A DNA stretch of 48,094 bases. It comes from Actinomadura sp. KC06 (GTDB lineage Bacteria; Actinomycetota; Actinomycetes; Streptosporangiales; Streptosporangiaceae). The notes under the pieces were generated by a model. The model saw only the letters and a list, made by a program, of their open reading frames with translations. It had not been told where the DNA came from and made no database searches. Location of the stretch: the NCBI RefSeq assembly GCF_004348735.1, contig NZ_SMKT01000058.1, positions 1-48,094 of the forward strand. Direction: 5' to 3'. Positions 1 to 8,135 of this stretch are shown here, piece after piece. Positions within the stretch are counted from its first letter, which is position 1. Every line of letters begins with the position of its first letter. The position numbers and the translations under genes are program-made.

Positions 1-35
1 GGAGCCGGACGGGGCAGGGGCGTTCGCCGCCTCGG

Positions 36-746
36 TCAGCCGCCGGACGGATCGGACGTCGCGTCAGCGTCGGCGTCGAAGTCCGGTGTGCCGAGTTCCC
101 GGGACATCGCTTGAGCGCGTGCGGCGACCAGGTTCCCGATCTTCCGCACCTGCGCGTCCGGGATCCGGAACGTCGGCCCGACGACGCTGATCGCGGCCGC
201 GACGCTGCCGTCCGCCCAGCGCACGGTCCCGGCGATGGCCGTGACGCCGTCCTCCAGGGCGTGGCTCGCGGTGACGTAGCCGGACTCGCCGCAGCGGCCG
301 CGCAGGGCGGTGCCGATGGCGGTGCCCTCGACGGGCACGGTCCGGCCGAGCCAGCCGCTGTGCCGGATCGACTTGCCGCTCTCGGCCATGCGCGCGTACA
401 GCACCGTGTTCTGCGGGCCGGCGACGCCGAGATAGGCGCTCTCGCCCGCCTCGTCGCGCAGGGCGGCGAGGTGCGGTTCGGCGAGCCGGTACAGCGGGAC
501 GCTGCCCATGAACGTCACCGCCACCTGGATCAGCCGGCTCGCGCCGTGGTACGCGCCGTCCTCGTCCCGCCGGACGAACTCGGTCGCCTCCAGCGTGCGC
601 AGCAGCCGCGAGGCGGTCGCGGGCGACAGGTTGACCCGTCGCGCGAGGTCCACCAGGCCGAGGCCGTCGTTGGTGGCGACCTCCACCAGCAGCGTGAGAG
701 CCCGCTCCACCGTGCGCGTCGGCGCTGGACCGTTGTCTGTCGACAC
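36..746 (-). CDS. IclR-family transcriptional regulator
   Basis: The protein is 236 aa. An N-terminal winged HTH (about residues 10-70, with TVERALTLL and LSPATASRLLRTLE) is followed by an IclR effector-binding domain (about 85-225), which is the usual order and length for IclR regulators. I chose the GTG at 746 because GGAGG lies 9 bases upstream on the minus strand and because homology begins just after it; an upstream in-frame ATG at 881 would run through the palindromic operator at 808-839 and add 45 unlikely residues. The gene diverges from the acyl-CoA dehydrogenase operon at 1128, so it most likely controls that operon and itself. The ligand cannot be told from sequence. It could be a CoA-pathway intermediate or the imported substrate of region 1. 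Confidence 0.9.
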   Translation of the reverse strand: MSTDNGPAPTRTVERALTLLVEVATNDGLGLVDLARRVNLSPATASRLLRTLEATEFVRRDEDGAYHGASRLIQVAVTFMGSVPLYRLAEPHLAALRDEAGESAYLGVAGPQNTVLYARMAESGKSIRHSGWLGRTVPVEGTAIGTALRGRCGESGYVTASHALEDGVTAIAGTVRWADGSVAAAISVVGPTFRIPDAQVRKIGNLVAARAQAMSRELGTPDFDADADATSDPSGG

Positions 747-807
747 CCTGTTCGTCCTCCGTGGTCGTCCCGGGAGCGAGTCTTGCCAGGCCCCCGGTCG
801 TATGCTT

Positions 808-839
808 TCATCTAGTGACCTTCGATTTTTACTAGATGA
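808..839. promoter_or_regulatory. Inverted-repeat operator in the iclR/acyl-CoA dehydrogenase divergent gap
   Basis: Perfect 9-bp arms TCATCTAGT (808-816) and ACTAGATGA (831-839) are separated by 14 bp, so the arms lie 23 bp apart on the same face of the helix. The site is AT-rich in a GC-rich gap and sits between the iclR start (746) and the rightward operon. A TATGCT at 801-806 could be a rightward -10. The best reading is an autoregulatory IclR operator. No second copy was found in the window. Confidence 0.6.
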
Positions 840-1135
840 CAGGGTTGCAGATGAGAGTCGAGCTGTCCAGCGCCGGAGCACCGCCGCGCACCGGGCTCCG
901 GGTCGCGTTCGCGGACGGGGCGTGCACGGCTCGGCAGCCTCGTCTGGAACGTTCCGTCAAGGGCCTCGTCAATGAGGCGGACGGCTTCCCGACGCTGGGC
1001 AGGGGCTTCCGGATCGCCGGGTCGCGTGCGGACGGCGTCCCGGCACCCTCGCTGGGCCGGCACGACGGCCTGGTCGCCGGCCGGCTGGACGAACCGGTGC
1101 GCACCGGTGCCGGACGGGAGGGGAGCGATGTTTGA
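836..1135 (+). pseudogene. Possible remnant of a CaiB/BaiF CoA-transferase C-terminus
   Basis: This 99-codon ORF has the high third-position GC of real genes here. An in-frame TAG (833-835) stands directly before its ATG, and a second ATG lies at 851. Its end resembles the C-terminal tail of type III CoA-transferases: a GFPTLGRGFRIAGS stretch and then PAPSLGRHDGLV, like the GPPSIGQHTKEIL tail of the intact transferase at 15869. The N-terminal catalytic part is absent. The stop TGA (1133-1135) overlaps the acyl-CoA dehydrogenase start, so it could still act as a translated leader for that gene. It may instead be a real small gene of unknown role or chance; the family match was made by eye. Confidence 0.4.
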
Positions 1136-2291
1136 CCTGCTCGACGACCAGCGGCGGGAGTTCCGCGACACCCTGCGGGTGTTCTGCCGCAGGGAGGTGA
1201 TGCCCGGCGCGGCGCGGCGGGACGCCGAGGCCGAGTACCCGGCCGAGCTGGTGAGCCGGCTCGCCGGGATGGGGCTCATGGGCATCACGATCCCCGAGGA
1301 GTTCGGCGGGCTGGGCCTGGACATGGTGACCCAGGTCCTCGCGATGGAGGAGGTCGCCTACGCCGACGCGTCCCTGGGGTCGGTGTTCGCCGGCCACTAC
1401 CTCGGCATGGAGACCCTGCGCCAGTTCGGCTCGGACGAGCAGCGCAAGCGGTACCTGCCGGGCCTGGCCGCCGGGTCCCTCCGCGTCGCCTTCGCGCTGA
1501 CCGAGCCGGACGCGGGCTCGGACATCAGCCGCATCCGGACCCGCGCCACCGCCGGGCCGGACGGCTGGACCCTGTCCGGCGGCAAGACCTTCATCAGCAA
1601 CGCGCGGGAGTCCGACGAGATCGTCGTGTTCGCCATGACCGAACCGGGCGCGGGGTTCAAGGGCATCACCGCGTTCCTCGTCCCCTCCGGCGCGGACGGC
1701 CTCGGCTTCTCCGCACCCATCGAGAAGCTGGGCATCCGCGGCGAGCACGCGTACGAGATCTCCTTGGACGGCGTCCGGGTCGAGCGGGGCGCCGTGCTCG
1801 GCGAGCCCGGCGGGGGCGGGCGCATCGCGCTGGAGGTGCTCAACAGCGCGCGCATCGACGTGGCCGCGCTGGCCGGCGGCGTCGCCATGCGCGCGGTGGA
1901 CCTCGCGACCGGGTACGCGTCGACCCGGGTCCAGTTCGGCCGGCCGATCCGCGAGCTGCAGGCGATCCAGCTGCTGCTCGCCGAGATCGACGCGCTCGTC
2001 CAGTCCGGGCGCCTGCACGCCTACCACGCGGCGGCGCTGCGCGACCAGGGCCGGGACGTCCGGCGGGCCGGGTCGATCGCGAAGTACGTGGCCAGCGAGA
2101 ACTGCTTTCAGGCCGTCGACAAGGCACTCCAGGTCCACGGCGGTTACGGCTACGTGAAGGAGAGCGAGATCGAGCGTCTCTACCGGGACTGCCGGATCTT
2201 CCGGATCTACGAGGGGACCTCGCAGATCCAGCTGCTCACTGTCGCGAAGCTCCTCGCCCGGCTCCACGACGAGAACGGAACCGTGGTCTAG
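1128..2291 (+). CDS. Acyl-CoA dehydrogenase
   Basis: The 387-aa product has the full length and layout of FAD-dependent acyl-CoA dehydrogenases: an N-terminal helical domain, a middle beta domain with FALTEPDAGSD and KTFISNA, and a C-terminal helical domain with the FGRPIRELQAIQ region and a YEGTSQIQ end motif. The Glu of that motif (E362) is the expected catalytic base for alpha-proton removal. The ATG at 1128 follows GGGAGGGGAG at good spacing, and longer upstream frames add no homology. It would oxidise an acyl-CoA to the enoyl-CoA, passing electrons to ETF. With CoA-transferase, ADP-forming CoA ligase and hydratases nearby it fits a carnitine-type or side-chain beta-oxidation route. The chain specificity is unknown. 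Confidence 0.93.
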   Translation: MFDLLDDQRREFRDTLRVFCRREVMPGAARRDAEAEYPAELVSRLAGMGLMGITIPEEFGGLGLDMVTQVLAMEEVAYADASLGSVFAGHYLGMETLRQFGSDEQRKRYLPGLAAGSLRVAFALTEPDAGSDISRIRTRATAGPDGWTLSGGKTFISNARESDEIVVFAMTEPGAGFKGITAFLVPSGADGLGFSAPIEKLGIRGEHAYEISLDGVRVERGAVLGEPGGGGRIALEVLNSARIDVAALAGGVAMRAVDLATGYASTRVQFGRPIRELQAIQLLLAEIDALVQSGRLHAYHAAALRDQGRDVRRAGSIAKYVASENCFQAVDKALQVHGGYGYVKESEIERLYRDCRIFRIYEGTSQIQLLTVAKLLARLHDENGTVV

Positions 2292-2292
2292 C

Positions 2293-2318
2293 CCGGTGTA
2301 GCCACAAGCCCACACCGG
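2293..2318 (+). terminator. Weak stem-loop after the acyl-CoA dehydrogenase
   Basis: CCGGTGT (2293-2299) pairs with ACACCGG (2312-2318) around a 12-nt loop, starting just after the stop at 2291. There is no U tract. It may partly end transcription before the dioxygenase pair at 2413 or only act as an mRNA 3' end. Confidence 0.35.
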
Positions 2319-2412
2319 TTCAGGCCGTGCACGAGACGGCCGCCTCACCGCCGTGCGTCCTGCCGCGGGCGGCTCGACGTGATCACCAATCGTCCCTGTT
2401 CGGAGTTCTGTG

Positions 2413-3423
2413 ATGGTTGACATTCTGAGAGAGCCGGTGACCGGACGGAGCGTCTGGACGGCGGCCGACATCGGCGCCGAGGACTCCTACGCCCGGAGGT
2501 TCACCGAGGACGACCTCCAGGAGTTCGACCGGGCGCTGGCCGGCGTCCGGGAGAGGTCCGCGCCGGAGCTGTCCAAGCGCGACTTCCCGCTGCCGTCGTT
2601 CTCGGAGAAGGTCCGCGACGTCCTGGACGAGCTTGAGCACGGCACCGGTTTCGTCCTGCTGCGCGGCCTGCCGATCCACGACCGCTACAGCGCCGAGGAG
2701 GCCGCCAAGATCTACTGGGCGATCGGCCTGCACCTGGGCGAACTCGTGCCGCAGAACCGCAGGGGCGAGCTGATCGGCCACATCCGGAACCTCGGCGCCA
2801 AGGGCCACAACACGCGGGGATACGCGACCGCCTCGGCCGCCGCGTTCCACACCGACCAGACCGACATCGTCGGGCTGATGTGCCTGCGCCCGGCGCGCAG
2901 CGGAGGGATCAGCCTGGTCGCCAGCGCGATGGCGCTCTACAACATCGTCCTGGACGAGCACCCCGAGTGGCTCGACGTCCTCTACAAGCGGTTCCCCACC
3001 GACTGGGTCAGCGAGGAGCCGCCCGGCAGCCCGGGCTGGTACTACTCCCGGCTCTACTCCTACGTCGACGGGCTGCTGTCGGCGGCGTACCGCACCGGCC
3101 GGATCCTCAGCGCGACCCGCTTCCCGGACGTCCCGCGCCTCAGCGCCCGCGAGGTGGCGTGCCTGCTGTTCCTCGACGAGATCCCGACCCGGCCGGGTGT
3201 CGCGCTGGACATGACGCTGGAGGTCGGCGACATCCAGTTCGTCAACAACTTCGTGACCGTGCACAGCCGGACCGGCTTCGTGGACGACCCCGACGACCCG
3301 GCGTTCCAGCGGCACCTGCTGCGGCTGTGGGTCAGCCGTCCCGACACCGGACGGGTCGTGTGCCCCGAGTACCACTACTGGCGCAGCGGCATCTCCCGCC
3401 TGGAATGGGCGCGGTCCGCATGA
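2413..3423 (+). CDS. TauD/TfdA-family Fe(II)/2-oxoglutarate dioxygenase, copy 1
   Basis: The 336-aa protein carries the facial-triad pattern of TauD-type dioxygenases: the H-x-D of AAFHTDQTD in the middle and the distal His of VTVHSRTGFVDDP, followed by a conserved Arg in LRLWVSR for 2-oxoglutarate. These enzymes couple 2-oxoglutarate decarboxylation to hydroxylation of a small substrate. Gamma-butyrobetaine hydroxylase and taurine dioxygenase are relatives. The ATG at 2413 is chosen over a GTG at 2410; a GGAG lies at 2402-2405. The gene overlaps copy 2 by 4 bases (ATGA), so the two are co-translated and may form one heteromeric enzyme or act on related substrates. The substrate is not known. 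Confidence 0.85.
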   Translation: MVDILREPVTGRSVWTAADIGAEDSYARRFTEDDLQEFDRALAGVRERSAPELSKRDFPLPSFSEKVRDVLDELEHGTGFVLLRGLPIHDRYSAEEAAKIYWAIGLHLGELVPQNRRGELIGHIRNLGAKGHNTRGYATASAAAFHTDQTDIVGLMCLRPARSGGISLVASAMALYNIVLDEHPEWLDVLYKRFPTDWVSEEPPGSPGWYYSRLYSYVDGLLSAAYRTGRILSATRFPDVPRLSAREVACLLFLDEIPTRPGVALDMTLEVGDIQFVNNFVTVHSRTGFVDDPDDPAFQRHLLRLWVSRPDTGRVVCPEYHYWRSGISRLEWARSA

Positions 3424-4355
3424 GCGCCGAGATACTGAACCGGCCGGTGACCGGCCCGAGCGTGTGGACGGCCGCCGACTTCGAGTCAGGCGAGCCGTAC
3501 GTCCGGCATCTCACCGGCGCGGAACTGGACGCGCTCGACCAGAAGGCCCCCGACCCCGGCAACCTGATCGCCGAACTGATGGAGCGGCTGGAGAACGGGA
3601 TCGGCTACGCCGTCCTGCGCGGCCTGCCGCTCGGAACGCGGTACACGTCCGAGCAGGCGTCCCGGACGCACTGGGCGATCGCCGAGCGCATCGGCGAGAT
3701 CGTCCCGCAGAACCGCGACGGCGATCTGGTGCGCGTCCTCGAAGACGCCCACCACCCCGCCCAGCGCGGCGGGACCTACGCCAGCAAGGCCGGCGCGCCG
3801 TTCCACACCGATCCCACCGACGTCGTGAGCTACCTGTGCCTGGCGCCCGCGAAGAGCGGCGGCGCGCGGGTGGTGGCCAGCGCCGCGACGGTCTACAACA
3901 CGCTGGTCCGCGAGCATCCGGAGTGGCTGGACCTGGTCTTCCGGGAGTACGCCACCGACTGGGAGGGCGAGGAGCCGGACGGCGAGCCCGGCTGGAGCCC
4001 GCGGCCGATCTTCTCCTCCGCGGGCGGCGCCCTGACCTGCTCGCTCGCGACGAAGCGGATCGTGAGCGCGATGCGGTTCGAGGACGTCCCGCGGCTCGGC
4101 CCCGAGGAGATGACCTGCCTGATGTACCTGGACTCGCTGCTGCGGCGTCCGGGGACCGCCGTCCATGTGGAGCTGCGGGCCGGTGACATGGAGTTCGTCC
4201 ACAACCACACGGTGATCCACTCGCGGACGGGATTCGTGGACGACCCGTCCGACCCGGGTCGCCGGCGCCGCCTGCAGCGCCTGTGGATCAGCCGGGGCGC
4301 CGTGGGGCGCCCGCTCGTCTCTGCGCTTCGGCGATGGCGGGACGGGCTGCGATGA
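3420..4355 (+). CDS. TauD/TfdA-family Fe(II)/2-oxoglutarate dioxygenase, copy 2
   Basis: The 311-aa protein is a tandem paralogue of the preceding gene. Both begin with a similar NRPVTGPSVWTAAD/REPVTGRSVWTAAD block and share GAPFHTDPTD (H-x-D metal ligands) and VIHSRTGFVDDP (distal His), with LQRLWISR for the 2-oxoglutarate Arg. The ATG overlaps the stop of copy 1 as ATGA. It is about 25 residues shorter, missing part of the region after the first 35 residues. The copies have diverged strongly outside the motifs, so this is an old duplication and not a recent repeat. It ends 16 bp from a convergent enoyl-CoA hydratase, with no clear terminator between them. Confidence 0.85.
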   Translation: MSAEILNRPVTGPSVWTAADFESGEPYVRHLTGAELDALDQKAPDPGNLIAELMERLENGIGYAVLRGLPLGTRYTSEQASRTHWAIAERIGEIVPQNRDGDLVRVLEDAHHPAQRGGTYASKAGAPFHTDPTDVVSYLCLAPAKSGGARVVASAATVYNTLVREHPEWLDLVFREYATDWEGEEPDGEPGWSPRPIFSSAGGALTCSLATKRIVSAMRFEDVPRLGPEEMTCLMYLDSLLRRPGTAVHVELRAGDMEFVHNHTVIHSRTGFVDDPSDPGRRRRLQRLWISRGAVGRPLVSALRRWRDGLR

Positions 4356-4371
4356 GGACCCCGGCGACGCC

Positions 4372-5097
4372 TCAATCCCCTGGCCGCGCGGGCGGCGGGG
4401 CGAAGGTCATGTGCTCCTCCGACCAGTCGTCCAGCGGCCGGACGGCGTGGTCGGCCCACTGCCGCAGCCACGCCATGCCCGCGGTCACCACGTGCCGGGG
4501 CGCCGCGCCGAGCTCGGCGGCGAGGTCGCGGGCGGCCGGGAGCGCCTGCCCGGCGGGCGCCACATCGGTGACCAGCGCGTGCGCGGCCGCCTCGTCGGCG
4601 TCGAGGTGCCTGCCGGTCAGCGCCCAGCGCAGCACGACGTCCGGGCGGACCCGGCGGACCACATTGGGCGCCGCGCCCATCGGGAAGTATCCGAACTGCG
4701 CTTCCGGGAACCCGAAGCGCGCGGAGGCGCCCGCCACCGCGTACGTGCACGCGCCGACGAGCCCCGCCCCGAGGCCGAGCGCCCAGCCCTCGACCGCCGC
4801 GACGACCGGCAGCGCCGTGGTGCGCACGACGCGGAGCATCCGCGCATGAGGGGTCTGCCGCCACGGGACGCTCGCCGGGTCCGGCGCGGGCTCGCTCACG
4901 TCCGCGCCCGAGGAGAGGTCGCCGCCCTGGCCGCACAGCACGATCGCGGTCACGCCGGGGTCGGCGTCGAGGCGGGCGACCGCCTCGGCCAGCAGCGTCG
5001 CGGTCGCGGAGTCGACGGCGTTGCGCTTGCGCGGACGGCGGATCTCGACCACCCCGACCGTGCCGGTCACGTCGGTACGCAGCGTTTCGGCACTCAC
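4372..5097 (-). CDS. Enoyl-CoA hydratase/isomerase (crotonase family)
   Basis: The 241-aa crotonase-fold protein has IRRPRKRNAVD near the N-terminus, an oxyanion-hole segment GGDLSSGADV, and the second oxyanion block VEGWALGLGAGLVGACTYAVA followed by FGFPEAQFGYFP with a candidate catalytic Glu. It is slightly short for the family (usually 255-270), lacking part of the C-terminal helices. The start is a GTG at 5097 with GGAGGAG just upstream. It is the only gene of this region on the minus strand apart from iclR, and it diverges from the AtzG-amidase-transport operon across a 75-bp gap, so it has its own promoter. It probably hydrates an enoyl-CoA from the acyl-CoA dehydrogenase. Confidence 0.87.
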   Translation of the reverse strand: MSAETLRTDVTGTVGVVEIRRPRKRNAVDSATATLLAEAVARLDADPGVTAIVLCGQGGDLSSGADVSEPAPDPASVPWRQTPHARMLRVVRTTALPVVAAVEGWALGLGAGLVGACTYAVAGASARFGFPEAQFGYFPMGAAPNVVRRVRPDVVLRWALTGRHLDADEAAAHALVTDVAPAGQALPAARDLAAELGAAPRHVVTAGMAWLRQWADHAVRPLDDWSEEHMTFAPPPARPGD

Positions 5098-5172
5098 GCG
5101 CTTCTCCTCCAGGTCAGGCGGCCCGGCCGATCGTACTCACGCCATTTCCGCGACCGAAGGGACGGCCTCCCG

Positions 5173-5430
5173 ATGGACGGCACGAACAGCACATCGGACG
5201 GCCGGGCGGGCGAGGGCGCGGAGGCGGCCGTCCACGCGGCGGAGTCCGCGCTGCGCGCGGCCGGGCTGGCGCTCTCCGCGGACGAGATCGTCCGGCTCGC
5301 CAGCGGCTACGACGTGCTGCGCGCGAAGGCCGACGCCCTGTCGGCCCTCGCCCTGCGCGACGACCCGCCGATCGACCCTGTCGCTATGGCGCAGACCTCC
5401 GCGCTGCCGGGTGAAGGCGCACGCCCATGA
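5173..5430 (+). CDS. AtzG-like small subunit of the downstream amidase
   Basis: This 85-aa protein has a disordered acidic N-terminus and then one helical region (AAVHAAESALRAAGLALSADEIVRLASGYDVLRAKADALSAL, residues about 18-60) and a PPIDPVAM tail. Size, helical pattern and position directly before an amidase match the AtzG/DUF4089 group, GatC-like partners that stabilise AtzE-type amidases. The ATG at 5173 follows AAGGGACGG, and the stop overlaps the amidase start as ATGA, which favours equal co-translation and a heteromeric complex. The family assignment rests on size, context and helix pattern, not on a strong motif. An unrelated small leader protein is the alternative. Confidence 0.6.
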   Translation: MDGTNSTSDGRAGEGAEAAVHAAESALRAAGLALSADEIVRLASGYDVLRAKADALSALALRDDPPIDPVAMAQTSALPGEGARP

Positions 5431-7016
5431 CGCCCCCGGCTCTACCGCTCACCATCGAGGACGCCGCCGCCGCCCTGCGCACCGGCGCCGTGACCTCGAC
5501 GGCCCTGACCCGGACGGTGCTCGACCGCATCGCCCGGCTCGACCCCGCGCTGGGCGCCTACGTCGCCGTCACCGAGGACGAGGCGCTCGCCGCGGCGGCC
5601 GACGCCGACGCCGACTTCGCGCGCGGGCACGACAGGTCGCCGCTCCAGGGCGTCCCGCTCGTGGTCAAAGACCTCATCGCCACCCGGGACGCGCCGACGC
5701 GCGCCAACAGCGAGGTCCCCGCCCCCGGCTGGAGCGACAGCGGGGACGGCGGGGGTGACGGGTGGGGCGATGGCGTCGACGCACCGGCGGTGGCGCGTCT
5801 GCGGGAGGCGGGGAGCGTCCTGCTCGGCAAGTCCACGACGAACGAGTTCGCGTGCGGCCTGCCCGACCGCACGACCCGCTTCCCCTTCCCGCGCAACCCG
5901 TGGAACGCCGAGCACACGCCGATGGGCTCCAGCTCGGGGACGGCGATCGCGGTCAGCGCCGGGCTCGCCCTCGGCGGGCTGGGCACCGACACCGGCGGCT
6001 CGGTGCGCGGCCCCGCCGGGGCGAACGGCTGCACGGGGCTGAAGGTCACGTTCGGGCGGGTGCCGAAGAACGGCGTCGTCCCGTGCGCGTTCACCCTCGA
6101 CACCGTCGGCCCGATGGCCCGCAGCGCCTACGACTGCGCGCTGATCCTCGACGCGATCGCCGGTCACGACCCCGGCGACCCGTACTCCTCGCCCGTCCCG
6201 CCCGGCCGATACGCCGAGGGCGTGCGCGGCGGCGGGGTCGAGGGGCTGCGCGTCGGCGTCCCGACCCGGTACTTCCTGGACTCGCCGCTGCTGGACGGCG
6301 AAGTCCGCACCGCCGTGCTGCGCGCCGCCGACGAACTGGCCCAGGCCGGCGCGACGCTCACCTACGTCGTCGTCCCGCACGCGCAGGAGGCGAACGACGC
6401 CAACAACATCACGTTCCTTTCCGAAGCGTTCGCCTACCACCGGAAGAACCTGGCCGGCAGGTGGGACGACTACGGGAGGACGACCCGCGAGCTGCTCGCG
6501 CGGGCGGCGTTCTTCACCGGCGCCGACTACGTCCAGGCGCAGCGGGTCCGGGCGCTGTTCCGGCGGGGCCTGGCGGACGTCTTCGCCAAGGTCGACGTGC
6601 TCCTCACGCCGGTGTCGTTCACGGCCGCCGCGCCGATCGCGTCGGCGGACCTGGCCGCGGCGCTGTTCCGGCCGGGCTTCCACGGCCCGTGGAACGCCGC
6701 CGGCCTGCCGGCGGCCGCCGTCCCCTGCGGGTTCACCGAGGCGGGGCTGCCGCTGTCGTTCCAGGTGGTCGGACGGCCGTTCGCCGAGAGCACGGTGCTG
6801 CGGGTCGCCGACACCTACCAGCGCCATACCGACTGGCATCTGAGGGTGCCGCCCGCCACACGCGACGGCATCGCCCGCCCGGACGCCGCCGACCCGGGTG
6901 CCGCTCACCAGGACGCCGCTCACCAGAAGGACGTGCACCGGAAAGCCGCTCACCAAAGGGGTGCACACCGGGGGTTCACAGGGTCTTCGCCCACCCCACA
7001 AAAAGGAGCAGGATGA
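5427..7016 (+). CDS. Amidase (amidase signature family, AtzE/GatA-like)
   Basis: The 529-aa protein has the Ser-cisSer-Lys catalytic set of the amidase signature family: the Lys in LVVKDLI (about residue 81), the Ser-rich loop MGSSSGTA, and the GTDTGGSVRGPAG segment with the nucleophile Ser. C-terminal regions DVLLTPVSF and GLPLSFQVVGRP also fit. It should hydrolyse a C-N amide bond, perhaps with the AtzG-like partner encoded just before. The last about 45 residues are an odd, unstructured Ala/His/Gln tail (PGAAHQDAAHQ and so on), encoded by 11-bp direct repeats at 6900-6955. The usual domain ends near residue 480, so this tail looks like a recent extension. The transporter's binding protein begins 1 bp after the stop. 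Confidence 0.92.
   Translation: MTPPALPLTIEDAAAALRTGAVTSTALTRTVLDRIARLDPALGAYVAVTEDEALAAAADADADFARGHDRSPLQGVPLVVKDLIATRDAPTRANSEVPAPGWSDSGDGGGDGWGDGVDAPAVARLREAGSVLLGKSTTNEFACGLPDRTTRFPFPRNPWNAEHTPMGSSSGTAIAVSAGLALGGLGTDTGGSVRGPAGANGCTGLKVTFGRVPKNGVVPCAFTLDTVGPMARSAYDCALILDAIAGHDPGDPYSSPVPPGRYAEGVRGGGVEGLRVGVPTRYFLDSPLLDGEVRTAVLRAADELAQAGATLTYVVVPHAQEANDANNITFLSEAFAYHRKNLAGRWDDYGRTTRELLARAAFFTGADYVQAQRVRALFRRGLADVFAKVDVLLTPVSFTAAAPIASADLAAALFRPGFHGPWNAAGLPAAAVPCGFTEAGLPLSFQVVGRPFAESTVLRVADTYQRHTDWHLRVPPATRDGIARPDAADPGAAHQDAAHQKDVHRKAAHQRGAHRGFTGSSPTPQKGAG
6900..6955 (+). repeat. Three 11-bp direct repeats in the amidase tail
   Basis: The sequence GCCGCTCACCA occurs at 6900-6910, 6915-6925 and 6945-6955, spaced 15 and 30 bp apart. 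The 15-bp unit keeps the reading frame and encodes AAHQ-type pentads. This fits slippage or duplication that lengthened the end of the amidase gene. Confidence 0.8.
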
Positions 7017-7017
7017 C

Positions 7018-8130
7018 ATGTCTTCCCAGAGAACGCACGTCAGCGGCGGCAGGCGCGACCGGCGGGGCCGGATAGCGGCGGCGCTCGCGGTCGCCGTGGC
7101 CGTCGCGACCGTCACGGCCGCCTGCGGTTCGGACTCCGACTCGGGCGGCGGCTCGGACACCCTGGTCATCGCCGGCTGGGGCGGGTCGTTCACCGCCGCG
7201 AACAAGGAGTTCTTCTACGACCAGTTCCAGAAGGACACCGGGATCAAGGTGACCATCGCCACGCCCGGCGGCGGCTTCGCGGCCAAGGTCGCCGCGCAGC
7301 GCGCCGGCAACAACATCGAGTGGGACCTGCTGGAGGCGCCCGGCGGGGACACCTCGAAGCTCGTCCTGGACGGCAACCTGGAGAAGCTGCCCGACTCGCT
7401 GGTCAAGGAGATCACGCCGCTCGTGGCCGACGGCGCGATCCGGCCGGGGCCGTCGGAACCGTACTACCTCGACCACGGCGGCACGGTGAACCTGATCGGC
7501 TGCAACACCAAGCTGGTCAAGAAGTGCCCGACGAACCCGCGCGAGTTCTGGGACGTGAAGAACTTCCCCGGCACGCGGGGCATCACGGCCAACAACCCCA
7601 TCTTCACCAGCCTGTTCGCGCTGGCGGGCGACGGCGTCCAGCCGCAGCAGTACTTCCCCGTCGACGTGGACCGCGCCATGAACGCGCTCAAGCGGATCAA
7701 GCCGAACGTGCAGGTCTGGTCGACGAGCCCCGCGCAGATGCAGCAGGCCGTCGTGGACGGCGAGGTCGCGATCATGCAGGCGCCCAACACCGTCCTGGTC
7801 TCGGCGATGAAGCAGGTCCCCCAGCTGAAGCTCCACTGGGACGGCGGCCTGCTCTTCGACGAGGGCTGGTGCGTGCCCAAGGGCGCGAAGAACAAGGAGG
7901 CCGCGTTCAAGTTCATCAAGTGGTACGCCGAGCACCGCGAGGCCCAGGCCAGGTTCACGGAGAAGATCTACAGCGGCACCGGCGGGCGCGACATGCAGAA
8001 GTACCTGTCGCCTGAGGCGATCAAGAACCTGCCCATCAACAAGACCGGCGTCACCCTCGTCGACGGCACGGCGGGGGCCAAGCAGCAGCAGGAACTCGGA
8101 AAAGCGCTGCGGGAGATCCTCGTCGGCTGA
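7018..8130 (+). CDS. ABC transporter substrate-binding lipoprotein (spermidine/putrescine type)
   Basis: The 370-aa protein starts with a basic N-region, a hydrophobic stretch (19-33) and a lipobox-like TAAC with Cys36, so it is an exported lipoprotein. It continues with a Gly/Ser linker and the LVIAGWGGSFTAANKEFFYDQFQKDTGIKV opening typical of PotD/PotF-like type 2 binding proteins. The ATG at 7018 follows AAAAAGGAG. It delivers substrate to the two permeases downstream. The family binds polyamines, but soil relatives bind many amines, betaines and organic acids, so the ligand should not be assumed. A 17-bp stem-loop follows its stop, which is common after binding-protein genes that need higher expression than their permeases. 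Confidence 0.9.
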   Translation: MSSQRTHVSGGRRDRRGRIAAALAVAVAVATVTAACGSDSDSGGGSDTLVIAGWGGSFTAANKEFFYDQFQKDTGIKVTIATPGGGFAAKVAAQRAGNNIEWDLLEAPGGDTSKLVLDGNLEKLPDSLVKEITPLVADGAIRPGPSEPYYLDHGGTVNLIGCNTKLVKKCPTNPREFWDVKNFPGTRGITANNPIFTSLFALAGDGVQPQQYFPVDVDRAMNALKRIKPNVQVWSTSPAQMQQAVVDGEVAIMQAPNTVLVSAMKQVPQLKLHWDGGLLFDEGWCVPKGAKNKEAAFKFIKWYAEHREAQARFTEKIYSGTGGRDMQKYLSPEAIKNLPINKTGVTLVDGTAGAKQQQELGKALREILVG

Positions 8131-8135
8131 GGACG

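Noticed and set aside
508..975. Plus-strand ORF across iclR and the divergent gap
   Set aside because: It is antisense to iclR and Arg/Ser-rich with no family likeness; it is a shadow.
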